NCBI GenBank assembly: GCA_037127315.1
Contig: JBBBDQ010001156.1
Location: forward strand, 3,987,501-4,051,500
Length of the DNA stretch: 64,000 bases
Direction: 5' to 3'
Origin: Ascarosepion bandense
Lineage: Eukaryota; Mollusca; Cephalopoda; Sepiida; Sepiidae
Shown here: positions 21,726 to 33,280 of the stretch, piece by piece
Numbering within the stretch: the first letter of the stretch is position 1
How the letters are laid out: every line of letters starts with the position of its first letter
The notes under the pieces: model-generated
Database searches by the model: none
Told to the model about the DNA's origin: nothing
What the model saw: only the letters and a program-made list of their open reading frames with translations
Made by a program: the position numbers and the translations under genes

Positions 21726-21783
<58 letters not shown>
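21723..21783 (+). repeat. (TA)n microsatellite
   Basis: About 60 bases of TA. Similar runs lie at 21259-21293, 22108-22140 and 22759-22790. Confidence 0.96.
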
Positions 21784-21787
<4 letters not shown>

Positions 21788-22103
21788 CCACAGAGGTCGA
21801 ATTCCAGCCGAGATCTTTACATTTTCTTATGTGCTGATATGAATCCATCCCCCAGCTAAAATCAAATAGAATGATCGACTGGGTTTTATAGTCTCTTGTA
21901 AGGAACGATGTGAATTCAAAACCTGCTGACTGTCATTTGGCGTACTTGTGGCATAGTGTGCACCAGTTCTCTGTATTTGGTTCTTCGAAAAAGGGTCGTT
22001 GGTTCTGCACAAGCTTTCACCACTATACTCAAATGATATACGCGGGAAGCAAGGGTGTTGCTTCTAAGAACTGGGCTGCTTGACCCTCATACGTCGAAGA
22101 GTT

Positions 22104-22143
<40 letters not shown>

Positions 22144-22755
22144 CGAACTCTTATGGAAAGTTGCGAAATGGTATTACCTGACATATTTATTTAGATTTAT
22201 TTGTTGGTGATTATTTACTTGATAGTCTGTTTTTCTATAATTAAACAGTACATTTATATGCTATTGGTGGCATCTCTCTGGTATATATAAGATTCGGATG
22301 CTGCCGGACGGTAGATATTTTCTTAACACTGATTCACAAATTTTCAGACCGTTGTATTAATTAATTATTAATTAATTAATGTACTATTTAATTATAGAAA
22401 AACTGACTATGCACTCAAATACGATTATTTTTTCAAAGTAACGTTTATATATATATATATAGATAGATAGATATAGATATAAATTTGTTAAGCTGTATAT
22501 TTATCTATTTATTTATCTAAAATTTAAAAAAAAAACTACCCACACGCATTGAAACAATTCATCAAAAGAACCTTTGATTCTTACAGCAATGACGAACTCC
22601 CAAGAAATCCAAATACAGCTTTTGCTCTATCGCATCGCCACAGCTTTTTTGTGCGTTCTGTCACTGAGACAAGGAAGAAACAAGAACAGAAACATCAACA
22701 ATATATTTATCTATTTATTTATCTCCATCTACCGGCTTGAATATTCGAGAAATTT

Positions 22756-22794
<39 letters not shown>

Positions 22795-22831
22795 CAGCAG
22801 GATAGACGCAACAGATCATATATATATATAT

Positions 22832-22978
22832 ACGTTCGTCATCCACATACAAGGCTGTTTCGCTGTATCACAGCTCATTAGTGTGGCTAGACAGCCACTT
22901 GCCTTCGTCCGGGATCGAAATTCGACCGATTTTGGTGTCTGTCGGAGTCGCTAACCCCTAGGCCATAGGCACATGGAT
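22832..22978 (-). mobile_element. Hammerhead SINE, family A copy A2 (divergent subfamily)
   Basis: Minus strand has a good tRNA-like A box TGGCCTAGGGGTTAGCGAC (near 22965) and a B-box-like GGTCGAATTTCGATCCC (near 22915), then the hammerhead. It differs from A1 through most of the tRNA-like part, so at least two tRNA-like heads share this ribozyme tail. (TA)n lies just 3'. Confidence 0.78.
22838..22890 (-). ncRNA. Type I hammerhead fold in SINE A2, with compensatory stem I
   Basis: Stem I is CCACA/TGTGG, five Watson-Crick pairs, where other copies have CCGTA/TGCGG. Core is CTAATGA (G5 changed to A), stem II GCTGT/ACAGC, GAAA, stem III ACAG/TTGT with one G-T, cleavage triplet GTA. The changed core base probably kills activity, but the stem changes are on both sides and keep pairing. 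Confidence 0.75.
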
Positions 22979-23124
22979 GATGAATATTATGCTCTCATTA
23001 CGACTGAGCACTTTAAAGAGGAAAATTTGAAAAAAAAAACAGTTACCACTTCGGCGATATATGCATAACTTTTCAGCAATGAATTGAGTTTTTTCAGTGA
23101 CTGTGTATACGCCGCTAAAATTCC

Positions 23125-23163
23125 CAGTGATACAGCAAAACGGGCTTGTATGTTGATGACGAA
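23125..23163 (+). ncRNA. Truncated hammerhead SINE tail (A3)
   Basis: CAGTGATACAGCAAAACGGG then CTTGTATGTTGATGACG matches the stem II to stem I 3' half of the family A ribozyme, with GAAA changed to AAAA. No tRNA-like part is recognisable upstream. Confidence 0.6.
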
Positions 23164-23519
23164 TATATACATATATAAAGAGAGAGAATGGAGCTTTTAT
23201 TTTAAATATGGCCTGTTTTCTAATTTTAATACAAAAGGGATCTTTTACAAAATAATCCATTAAATGCATTAATTTCTCACTATAACGAGAGTAAATACAA
23301 TTTTGATTTTTAAAAGGTTACCTTAAATAAAAAGAAAAAAAAAATTGACGCGGACTCAAAAACAGTTGGAAAGATGATCTACAATAAATTTGCTTCAAGC
23401 TTATTACAGAATTTCACCATTCTTTGAAGTTCTGTTATCACAGTGTGCAATATTTAAGAACAAAAGAGATAGTGACATAAACAAAAAGAAAAATAATTAT
23501 AAATGAAGTCAGTTAGATT

Positions 23520-24116
23520 CAGTCAGTCAGTTAAGTGCCATACGTGATACACGCTTGGGTGATCATGTCTCGAAAGAGACGTGACTGACTGGGCAGAAGA
23601 TTATCCCGCAGTAGGTTGCCATTGCTTTCTGCGGTAGACTGGTTGCCGACCAAGGCTATAGAACCCAATCAGTCCTGGACAGATAAGAGATAGATTATAT
23701 TACATTATTATATTAAGTATTAGTGGGGGACCAGTTTATTACTTCTTAACAATAGAAAACTGATCCCCCACTTTATGCCCAGTACAAATTTTAATTATAT
23801 TTCCAACTATTATATTCAGTCAGTGAAGTGCCATACGTGATATACACTTGGGCGATCATGTCTCGAAAGAGACATGAATGACTGGGCAGAAGATTATCCC
23901 GCAGTAGGTTGCCATTGCTTTCTGCGGTAGACTGGTTGCCGACCAAGGCTATAGAACCCAATCTGTCCTGCTATTTAACCCATAACTGGAAGGAAGAGAC
24001 GGATTAATACCTTTCCCAAGGGTATTTGCGCGTAAGTGAATACAATGGATTCAACTGGAATTCGAACTCGGCTCCCCGGCTTCTCGTTCCGAGCCGATAT
24101 CCACTGTACCACAACG
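23520..24116 (-). mobile_element. Dimeric tRNA SINE with target-site duplication (D3)
   Basis: Bounded by the direct repeat CAGTTAGATT (23510-23519 and 24117-24126). Two bodies flank the linker with inverted arms at 23723-23737 and 23757-23771 (14 of 15 matching). The tRNA-like head is at the right end (about 24050-24116). This supports mobilisation of the whole dimer, as for the copy at 14.3 kb. Confidence 0.9.
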
Positions 24117-24234
24117 CAGTTAGATTATGTACCCAAAATGCATAAAAAACGTCTCTCGTTCGTGCGCATGTGTAATAGCATCAATGTAGACAGAACTTAG
24201 TCTGATGACGAAACACATCCCATTTTTCATTTTT

Positions 24235-24238
<4 letters not shown>

Positions 24239-24295
<57 letters not shown>
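24239..24295 (+). repeat. (CA)n(TA)n compound microsatellite
   Basis: CA repeat to about 24273, then TA repeat directly abutting LINE coding sequence. Confidence 0.96.
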
Positions 24296-24296
<1 letters not shown>

Positions 24297-24686
24297 CGAG
24301 ATACTAGATTAGCAACTAGGTCCCACCCTTTTACAGTTAAACAAATAAGATGTAACCGTAAATTCTACTCCAACAGCTTCTTTTCTCGCGCTTCCCGCCT
24401 GTGGAACTCCCTTCCACAAGTCTGCTTTCCCGACAGTTACAATCTCCAGGTGTTTAAATGTAGGGTCAATAGACACCTCCTATCACACTAACTCCCAACT
24501 ATTCTCACAACACTCTCATCTACCCAACCCTCATTCTCGGTATCCTCACCCGCCTATCACCCACCCTCTGTTATTTCCTATATTTAATCAGCCTTTCTCC
24601 ACTCTACGTAGCCCCCTGCACAGTAGTGGCAGTGACATGCCTTGCTCGGGGTGAAACGCTTATAAAAAAAAAAAAAAAAAAAAAAA
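24296..24686 (+). pseudogene. LINE 3' fragment (copy L2)
   Basis: Starts abruptly after (TA)n with RDTRLATRSHPFTVKQ, continues CNRKFYSNSFF and SRLWNSLPQVCF, and stops at about 24489. The 3' UTR and tail (TAGCCCCCTGCACAGTAGTG, CTTGCTCGGGGTGAAACGC) end in a run of A. It is almost identical to the end of the copy at 5.2-6.1 kb but lacks the 58-bp UTR duplication. The abrupt start is either 5' truncation into (TA)n or growth of the microsatellite. Confidence 0.9.
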
Positions 24687-24696
24687 TATATATATA

Positions 24697-24786
24697 CAGG
24701 ATGTCCATAAAGTTTGTGTGCACTTTAAAAACTTTATAACTTTATTTGTATTATAAATCTTTTAAAATGCACACGAACTTCATGGA

Positions 24787-24791
<5 letters not shown>
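24697..24791. mobile_element. Small mariner-type MITE, near-perfect palindrome
   Basis: ACAGGATGTCCATAAAGTTT, GTGTGCACTTTAAAA and the inverted TTTTAAAATGCACACGAACT, TCATGGACACTAT form long terminal inverted repeats around a 30-base centre. Flanking TA fits Tc1/mariner insertion; the ends resemble known mariner-family termini. Confidence 0.75.
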
Positions 24792-24844
<53 letters not shown>

Positions 24845-24846
<2 letters not shown>

Positions 24847-25054
24847 TTTGAAAAACTGTAGCTACTCTGGCATCTACGCATCGTTCATTCAGCAATGAAT
24901 TAGAACACTCTTAGCTATTGGGCATGTATAATGATAATATACACGCTAAAAATTTGCCTCCTTCTACCGAGCTCAGAGACCGTAGCTCAGAGGTAGAATT
25001 GCCGACTGACGCCTATTCGGTCGGTTTTCAATCCTGGGTAAAAATTTTTAGTTG
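24845..25054 (+). mobile_element. Hammerhead SINE family A, 3'-truncated copy (A4)
   Basis: Upstream block TTTGAAAAACTGTAGCTACT, then A box CGTAGCTCAGAGGTAGAATT (24981-25000) and B-box-like GGTCGGTTTTCAATCC (25019-25034). The sequence diverges soon after, so the ribozyme is absent. Confidence 0.75.
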
Positions 25055-26296
25055 TTTGGAAAGAAATTTTGAAGAGTTACTGCTTTTATCATGCTGGTCC
25101 TTGAATGCCTTGGATGACAACATGAAAAAACATTTTGTGTAACAGAGAACGTTTCTCTATTTCCGTTTCGTCATATCTATATATTCAAAGTCCTCTAAGA
25201 AATTGCATTCAGACTTCAGGTAAGGAAGTATTTTCTAGTTTTCTCAAATTGCGATCACACTGTTTACTGTAGTATAGCATTTCTCGACAGATGGCGGCCC
25301 TCAAACAAGAAAGTGAATATACGTGTGCAGCAATCCCCCAAAATTATAATGTGTAAGCATATTTTGTGGTGAACACTATATATATAATGTTTAAATACCT
25401 TAGTTTAACATGGCAAGAACTCAGGAAGATAAAGATAGGAAGTATATTCGTTAATCTTCTGTGTGAAGTTATACAACATAATTAAATGCCTTGAAAATCA
25501 GCATATGAAGCCCTGATTTTACCTGGAATCGAATACTGACCACTATCTTTGCTCTGAAGCAGATTAGTCTTGTTCAATATTAATCCACTCAATCGGTTTA
25601 CGGATTGTGGATTTTGTGTTAGGGGTGAGAGAGGCAGTGTGGTATATGTAATACAAACTAAATATCTCTCTGATTCCTGATTCTTAGTAGCAGGGATCAA
25701 TTTTATTTTTGTCTACGGGTAAGACAGGCAATAAAACGAAAACAGAGTGTCAGGGGAGGGCATTTCGTGGAGATTTCAAATCCGATGCACCACCTTCCTG
25801 CAGAAGAAAAGAAGAATGGTCAGTCAACTTGGTATCTTCTCGGCACAGATGAAAATATTTGGGATTTGGGCCTCTGTCAACATGGGCATATGCAGATAAA
25901 TAAATTTTATCAATCTATGAAAACTTGTTTGTTTGCTTCTTTTTTTTTTTCTTTTTTTTTGTTTTGTGTTTTGTTCTTTGTTTTTGTTTTTTAATTTTAG
26001 TAGATATTCGGATAGCGTAACAGTTATCGGCACGGAAAATGAAAATGGAGAATCGAATTCGGACGTTATATTTTCACACTAATGCTCTTTCGCCCTAATG
26101 CTCTTTCTTTATCCCAGTTATGGGTTAAATAGCAGTGTAAATGGGTCCCTCTAACCTTTGGTGGAATCATAATTAGGAGAAGAATTTCACTGAATTCAGC
26201 ACCGGAACGTGAATCCACTCCTCTATTTTCCCAAAATTAAAGATAATAAAAAAGTGCACAATATGAAGAGCTTGCAATCATATGAATTATTTAAGA
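25055..26296. other. No recognisable gene; SINE-like scrap
   Basis: A stretch at about 26105-26150 (TTATCCCAGTTATGGGTTAA) resembles part of the local SINE body. T-rich tract at 25939-25995. Short frames lack family resemblance. Confidence 0.4.
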
Positions 26297-26478
26297 CTAG
26301 CAGTATAGCCCGGCGTTGCTCTGGTGTAATGAAAGCTTTAAAACTAATCCATGGTCCTGGAGCTCAGACTCTTTGGACGTTGGCACGAAAGACTAAAAAA
26401 CAAATAGTTGTTTCCAGTTAAAGCGAAACCGTAGACTGAAAGAAAAATGAATGGATGTAAGTCAAATTTTGATTTCCT
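26297..26478 (-). mobile_element. Helitron-like 3' end, copy 3
   Basis: Minus strand ends with a CCAGAGCAACGCCGGG hairpin (first stem base pair weakened), spacer, CTAG (complement of 26297-26300) followed by T. The interior matches copies at 12.3 and 15.9 kb. It is joined at about 26478 to the next repeat. Confidence 0.6.
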
Positions 26479-26692
26479 CGATTGGAGTAGATAGACTGAA
26501 CTATCGCCCGGTTCACACACCACCCACGTCTATTGAACAGGTGTAGAGGCTCATCCTTTGTTCCCTGTTTAGGATGTGGTTTCCGGCTTTCTCTTTTCAA
26601 ATCTTTTCACTTTTCTTTTCTTTTTTCTTTTTTTTTTCAATTGGAGCAGATAGACTGAACTATTTACCCGGTTCACACTCCACCCCTATAAA
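26479..26692 (+). mobile_element. LINE-tailed short element, tandem body (T3)
   Basis: Two partial bodies, each starting near ATTGGAGYAGATAGACTGAA and CCCGGTTCACAC, at 26481 and 26640, separated by a T/C-rich spacer. There is no GC-rich tail. Same family as 6.43, 15.2 and 38.96 kb. Confidence 0.6.
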
Positions 26693-26885
26693 AGTGTATT
26701 TTTATACTTTCATCGTGTTTTGACCACAATTTGGGGGTTGAATATTTGCCCATAGTTGGGAGCCTAACAGGTGTTACCACTCAAGGTCAGGGTGGACCTG
26801 GGAACAACAGCAATTAATTAACAGCTCCTCATAACCTCCCAATCAGAGGCTTTGCTGCCGGATGCAGTTTACCGTCATACCCAGG
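26688..26885 (+). repeat. Unclassified interspersed repeat R, copy 1
   Basis: About 200 bases (TGTTTTGACCACAATTTGGG, AACAACAGCAATTAA, TTTGCTGCCGGATGCAG) recur at 40852-41055 in the same orientation. No coding or promoter motifs recognised. Confidence 0.75.
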
Positions 26886-26894
26886 GCCAATTAC

Positions 26895-27260
26895 AACATG
26901 AAACATTCGTTGGAAACAAAGAAAAGAGTGCTGAATATCAATGCTCATATATGATTGTGAATTCTGGACAATCTTCATAGATGAAAATGAAACTTTAGAC
27001 AAAAGACATGCGTTTATACAGAAGGAATACCATGGACGGAATATTTGAGAAACGAGATTTTTTTTAAAGGAAAATGAGAACGAGAAGGATACTCGTACCT
27101 AGGAACAGAATGCGACTTGAAATTTCTCGGATACATAATGAGGAAAGTGTGGTCAAAGAATCTGATACTTACAAGAAATATTCAAAGCAAGAGAAGCGAA
27201 GAGAAAGACAGAGTATCCAACATGAATGGTGGAACAAAGACGGGGAGTATAAGGAATAAA
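26895..27260 (+). pseudogene. RTE-type LINE, C-terminal fragment (degenerate)
   Basis: Reads SLETKKRVLN near 26907, then in other frames FLGYIMRKVWSKNLILT near 27120-27170, matching RTE blocks SxETKKRVL and FLGHxMRKEGLENLILT. Several frameshifts and stops. Confidence 0.7.
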
Positions 27261-27360
27261 TATTGTTTCGATCTGGAAAAGGTAAGAAGTTGTGGAGAGT
27301 ATTGTGGGGTTCTCCTTTTTCATAAAGATGGATTTGTCCAGATTATAATTATACTACTAC

Positions 27361-28478
27361 TATAGAAGCGAAGCTGGAGAATACCGCGTTTTCACAGAGA
27401 GTTAACCGGAGAATACGAGAGTCCAGAGAGAGATTAGTCGTCAGTAACCGGTAGTTGATAGTAGCTCTGTGCTCCACTCATCGAGAAGATTATTACGCCG
27501 TACCCGTCAGCTTCTGATGCGACATACTCAATATACTACGGCTTCACTTCCAGAGACTTTTAAATATACTTTTTACTAACCCGTATTCTTAGACTACTAA
27601 TCTTCATTCAAATCTGTATCCTTACGTTAATACACTTTTTTCTATCTCAATTACTGATCGTTGTTCATTTATTTGTGCGGGTACCATTTCCGGGATCCAC
27701 TGAAGTGTATGGGAGCTGGTTAGTGTTTCTTTTGTCGGGCCTTAATCGAACTCCCTACTGCTTACAGGATTTATGTTGAATCATCATCAGAAGGTTTTCA
27801 TCAGAAGGTTGGAAGTCGGCAAGTTGGAATATTTAGAATTATTGCAAAAGAGTGGAATGATAAAATATACATATTTTATTTTAAAATAGAAATTTATTAA
27901 AAGGAGAAATAACAAGAATTCGTAGAAATTAATGTTCATTGAGAAAATGAAGTGTATCAAGAGTTCGTACAAAATGTTTTACTAGTAATTGTTGGAATAG
28001 ATAAGGAGAAAGAGAGATACAGAGGTTAGAGAGAGGACAATGTCCGGGTCGCTTGAAGTTTGAAGTTATATTTTAGATGATCGCCGCGTCCGGTAAGAAA
28101 CCATCCTTAAGTACTGAATCCAGTCACGTGGGGTGGCTCAAAGAACGATTTTTTCTTTAGCTGTGAAATAAACCGTTTCTCTAACGTATTTTGAATTTTG
28201 CGATTTGATGACCAATCAGGACCCAGAGTTCAACTACACCACAACAGTGAGCAATGTACTTCCACAGCTTGAAGAACTATGGTATATAAAAGAATAATAT
28301 TCATATAGGAAGATTCTCCCTGTTTTTGCTTTTGCTTTTAATTTACTGAACGCGATGTTTGCTGAACAGATTGGAAAGTGACTCACTAACAGTTTATAAA
28401 CAAAGTATTTCACTTTTTTTATAATAATCTTGATTTATTTACTAATTTTATTTTACTTGTACTTGACATCAACTCTAC
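27361..28478. other. No recognisable gene
   Basis: 27361-27770 is more GC-balanced than its surroundings and may be an old long-terminal-repeat or other insertion, but I find no paired end or coding block to prove it. 27800-28478 is plain. Confidence 0.35.
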
Positions 28479-28730
28479 ATGTATTTAGACAGCAACAAAT
28501 TGTCTTGGTCCACAAAAGTTTATGTTGTGACAACCTTTTCGTACAGCAATGAAATTTGGACAATGCATGCTGAACAGGAAAAAAAAACTCAACCCCTCCG
28601 AAGCACCCTGAACATCTTTTGGCAAGACAAATTCCCTAACAACGCTTTCATCAAAAAGGCAGAAATTCTCAAGATATACCCCTTTTTAAAGGAAAAACAA
28701 TTACACTAGCGTATGAATGGATTACTGTTG
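28479..28730 (+). pseudogene. LINE C-terminal fragment, different family
   Basis: Reads KVYVVTTFSYSNEIWTMHAE, QEKKTQPLRSTLN and IFWQDKFPNNAFIKKAEI. This follows the pattern seen in LINE proteins after the reverse transcriptase (YGSEtWt..a.qekrL..f..rcLr.Il.i.WqDk..N). It differs from the two LINE families elsewhere in the window. Stops follow at 28708 and beyond; further matching sequence may extend to about 28900. Confidence 0.6.
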
Positions 28731-29185
28731 AATATCAAAAGACCTCCTGTATATATGTCTATTAGACAAACAATAAACATGCTACAAAGATGCCTGTAAA
28801 AGAGATCAGAAAATTCAAGGCATCAATCTAGACATCTGCAAACAATCATCCTGAGTACAAGAAACAAAAAAGTTCTATTCAATAAATGAAGTGTTATTTG
28901 CCCAACATTCAGAGGAGAAAAGGCAAATAAGAAAATCCCAATGTCTGACAAATAAACCTGCATCAAAATTCGTCAGTGCAAAGTGTCGTGGTGTACGGTT
29001 TTTGTCAAATACCCCTGTTAAACCACGACATACGTTGTGTCTGAAATAGTATGTACAGCACGACAACATTGACTCCAAAAAACTGAGAGATGCCTAATGT
29101 TTAGGCTTAATATTTCAACAATTAAGAAAATAAATATTTCTTAAGCAATTGGGGTAATGTTTTATAAATAGTTATAAACAAGCCG

Positions 29186-29218
29186 AGATAGATAGATAGA
29201 TAGATCGATAGATAGATC

Positions 29219-29266
<48 letters not shown>
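29186..29266 (+). repeat. (GATA)n microsatellite
   Basis: GATA units with two GATC interruptions. Confidence 0.96.
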
Positions 29267-30034
29267 TTGTTCATATTACACAACAAATATTTATTGAATT
29301 CGTTTCTCAATATAAAAAAGAATATTAATCCCAGATTCCAATAAGAATGAATAATCTTCAGCTAAAAATGGAATTTTTCGACCAACTGCAATTTTTCATC
29401 TGATTGAATTTTTATATAATTTTTCTGGCATTTTTTTTTTTATTTTGGCTTCTTCCATTAAAATATTGGACGTATTTTTCTTCTGCAACCTCATGAACCT
29501 TAGTTGAAAAAAATGGCGTGCGAGTTATACAGCAGGAAATATTATACAACGTAAAATATGCCAATTGGTGATGACAGGCCGTCTTCGGCTGAAAATATCT
29601 TTGACTAATTCAAAACCTAATTTCGTAAAACTGTGTCATATTCTCTGACGCTGCGCTAGGGTTAGTTTCGCTCAACACGGCACCTTGCTACGAAACCATA
29701 CCATTAACTTAAGAACTTGAGTCAAAGCCTTGTCAGATAGAGATCCGTATATGGATGTTGTGCCTAGCACTAAACTCATTCAGAAATATCTACATTGTCA
29801 GCTGTAATTAACCGTTTCTCAGAACAACGGTTAAAAATGCCTTCAAGCGAATGAAGACACTAGGTTTTAGCGTGGACCTTCGAACTTCGTAGACGGGCGC
29901 TATAGAATGAGAAAGAACTGTAACATTAATTGATGACTTTCAACAGAAGCAACAACTAAACGCGATATCACATTTAACTCGAGAAAATAATAACATACTG
30001 AAAATGTTTACTTTTCACACTATCCCGTATAAAG

Positions 30035-30096
30035 GGTAAGGAGGAAAACCCTTATCGATACTAGAAAGAGCGATAACAACTACCGGACTTGAGATC
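30035..30096 (+). repeat. Fragment shared with 6.44 kb
   Basis: CTTATCGATACTAGAAAGAG and ACTACCGGACTTGAGAT closely match the sequence just upstream of element T1 at about 6440-6490. Confidence 0.5.
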
Positions 30097-30394
30097 AATA
30101 TTTTCTGAAAATTTATTTCAATAAAAAAGGTTTTATAAAATTCGACTGTCAGTAAGCACTGGCTGCTCGGTCAAGAAATTACTAATATTTCCTTAAAAGG
30201 AAACGGCTAAAATTAGCATTACCATTTGTAAAGGAATGATAGATGTTTTAATATAGTAAATTTTAAATAATAATATTTACCTGAATTTCTTAGGTGAAGT
30301 TTTGTTGTTATCATGGAAGTTTCCAGAACTTTCTTTGGCTTTATTGCAATGTTTTAATTCTTCGCAAACAAACTAACAAAGAAATTCAATCCAG

Positions 30395-30440
<46 letters not shown>
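30395..30440 (+). repeat. (ATT)n microsatellite
   Basis: About 45 bases of ATT. Confidence 0.96.
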
Positions 30441-30442
<2 letters not shown>

Positions 30443-31507
30443 TAGCTGAAACAAAGAATGTTATGAGCAAATAATGTTGAAAAACTTCCTGTTTTTTTTG
30501 TTTTTGTTTTTGTTTTTTTGTTATTGTTTTTATATTTGTCTTTGATGTCTTTTACTCGGGAGATGAAGTAGACGTAAGTGAGGTAAAAAAAATGTTCGGT
30601 TGATTTTCCTGTTTGTTGTTAGAGGAGATGGCTGCGTAAAGTCCAAAAAGAAAAAAAGAAAGAAAGAAAGAAAGAAAGAGAGAAAGAAAGAAAGAAAGAA
30701 CACGTAGAGAGAAAATATACAAGAAAGATTATAAATGTGAGTGGATGAGACGAAAACGAGGGAAAGAAAGAAAGAAAGAAAGAAAGAAAAAAAGAAAGAA
30801 AGAAAGAAAAAGACGGACGACAAACAAGAGGAAATAAGAAAAGGATAATTTAAAGCAAGAATAAAAAAAAAGAAAACGAATTGAGTTAAGGGTAAAAAGA
30901 GGAACGTGGATGAAAGAAAGAAACAAAGAAAGAAATAACAAAATAAAGTAAATAGAATTAAAAGAGGAAAGTCAAAGGAGAATAATCAAAAAAGGAGGTC
31001 GGAAAATGTAGTGAATCAAAGGAAGGAAAAGCAAGACAGAAAAATGAATGAATAAGAAAAAAAGATTTGAAACAATAAAGGTGAAAGGGGTAAAACAAAA
31101 GAAATTAAAGAAAGAATTTGAAACAAAAAAAAAGTGAGAGAAAAGTAAGTGAACCAAAAGAAAGAAATATTTGTATTAATAAAAAAGAAACGTAACAACG
31201 AAATGGAATAATAGAAAAAAGAAATTAAAGATATTTTTATAAAAGAAAGTGGTAAAAACGCAATAGAATCAAAGACAAAAAAGATAGATAGAAAAAAGAG
31301 GAAGATTAAAATTAATAAAGAGTGTGACAGTAAAAAAAAATGAAAAGAAACGAAAGAGGAAAATAAAAAAAGAATTCGAAACAAAAAGGAAATGACAAAA
31401 AAAAAAAACAAGTGAACCAAAGAAAAAAAAGAAAGAAAAGAAGAAAAGATAATGAAACCAAGACTAAATTGTTATAGAAATGAGAGACTGAATCTAAACT
31501 TATTTAT

Positions 31508-31766
31508 AAATGGAACTTTGTCTCTGTGTGTGTGTTTGTCTGTATGTGTGTGTATCCATTACCTATAGACTCCGAAACGGCTGAACCGATTTTCTTGAAA
31601 ATTTACACTTTTTACAATTTTCTTTCAGTCTACGGTTTCGCTTTAACTGTCATCAACTATTGCTTTTTAGTCTTTCGTGTCAACGTCCAAAGAGTCTTAG
31701 CTCCAGGACCATGGATTAGTTTTAAAACTTTCATTACACCCGAGCAACGCCGGGCTATACTGCTAG
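31508..31766 (+). mobile_element. Helitron-like element, internally deleted, copy 4
   Basis: Starts near TCTCTGTGTGTGTGTTTGTC and contains CTCCGAAACGGCTGAACCG. Ends with CCCGAGCAACGCCGGG (31739-31754), spacer and CTAG (31763-31766) followed by T. It lies inside the purine tract, so inserted into it or predates its spread. Confidence 0.6.
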
Positions 31767-32370
31767 TTATCCGATAAAATAAAATAATGAAAGTGATCTC
31801 AAGAAGGTAAGGACAACAAAAAGTGAAAGATGAAGACAGAAAGGACAAATAAAAAAAAACAACTTCAAGGAAGAAATTTTAAAGGAAAAATAGAAATAAA
31901 ACATAATGTTAAAAATAAAGCTACAAGAAGAATACAAAAAGAAAGAAAACTGGTTAAGACAAGAAAACAAGGATCATTATGAAGAGGGCCGATCGAAAAA
32001 AAAGGCGGTAAAACATTGCAAAAATGTTTTTAAAGAAATCAAGAAACGCGCAAGGATTTTAAAAAAATTTTAAGACGAAATAAGATGTTTAAAGTAAAAT
32101 AAATTTGAGGAAGTGGCGATAACAAATAAAAGTATAAAAACAGTCAAAAATGATAAGCTGGAAAAAAATGGAAAATGAATGATAAAAATTAGATTGCGAG
32201 TGGATAAAAAAAATTCAAATTTGGGCAGAAACTATAAAAAATATAGAAATATTTCAGCGCAAACGAAACAGAACGAGTATAAACAGGAAGAACGAAAGAA
32301 TATAAAAGATCTATAAATTAATGAAATGAAGGAAAAACAGGGGCCAAATTTTTTAAAAAAAGAAAAACAA

Positions 32371-32402
32371 GATCGAAAAAGGTGATGGAATACACGAATT
32401 GA

Positions 32403-32443
<41 letters not shown>

Positions 32444-32472
32444 CGAAAAAGGTGATGGAATACACGAATTGA

Positions 32473-32509
<37 letters not shown>

Positions 32510-32538
32510 CGAAAAAGGTGATGGAATACACGAATTGA

Positions 32539-32583
<45 letters not shown>

Positions 32584-32634
32584 CGAAAAAGGTGATGGAA
32601 TACACGAATTGAAAGAAAGAAAGAAAGAAAGAAG
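32371..32634 (+). repeat. Nested minisatellite: 30-bp core plus (GAAA)n
   Basis: The core GATCGAAAAAGGTGATGGAA plus TACACGAATT starts at 32371, 32441, 32507 and 32581. Spacings are 70, 66 and 74, exactly 30 plus 10, 9 and 11 GAAA units. The core is identical in all four. Confidence 0.95.
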
Positions 32635-33214
32635 GACAAAGAAAACAGAAAGAAAGATGAAAAGAAATACTAAAACATAATGAGAATAGAGGGTGGAATG
32701 AAGAAAAAGGAGAAAAAAGAAAAAGTGAAGACAAAAAATGCATAAATAGCAAAGAAAACGAAAAAGAAAGAACGAAAAGAAATTAAACAAAAAAAAAGAA
32801 AGAAGACGAATAGTATTGGAAAAGAAAAAAGAAATAAAAGAAGGACGATGAAAAAAGAAAAAGCACAATAAGGAAACAAAAGAAAAGAAAAAACAAGGAA
32901 AAGAGAAGAGAAAAAAGAAAAATGTAAAAAACATTCTGTCATAAAGAAAGAAAATAAAGGAAAAAGGAAAAAATGAATAGAGGTGGAGAAAAGAGAAAAA
33001 GAAAAGAAAAAGAAGATGGAGAAAACAAATAACATAGAAAAAGAAAAAGAAAAAATGAAAAAAAGAAAGATAAGAATACAGAAACTAACGAATGAAAAAA
33101 AAAACGGATAGAGAAAAAAATGATGAATGAAATAAAAAAGAAGAGGTAAATTAAAAAAAGAAAAAAGAAAAGAAATGGAGCAAAAATTAATGTTTTTTTT
33201 TCTTTTGAAAAATA

Positions 33215-33280
33215 AAAGGAAGGAAGGAAGGAAGGAAGGAAGGAAGGAAGGAAGGAAGGAAGGAAGGAAGGAAGGAAGGA
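33215..33280 (+). repeat. (GGAA)n microsatellite
   Basis: About 66 bases of GGAA. Confidence 0.97.

Noticed and set aside
27361..27770. Long terminal repeat of an LTR retrotransposon
   Set aside because: Only one copy, no paired LTR, no primer-binding site or coding region found.
32371..32634. CRISPR-like array (30-base identical repeats with spacers)
   Set aside because: The spacers are all (GAAA)n, so it is a minisatellite.
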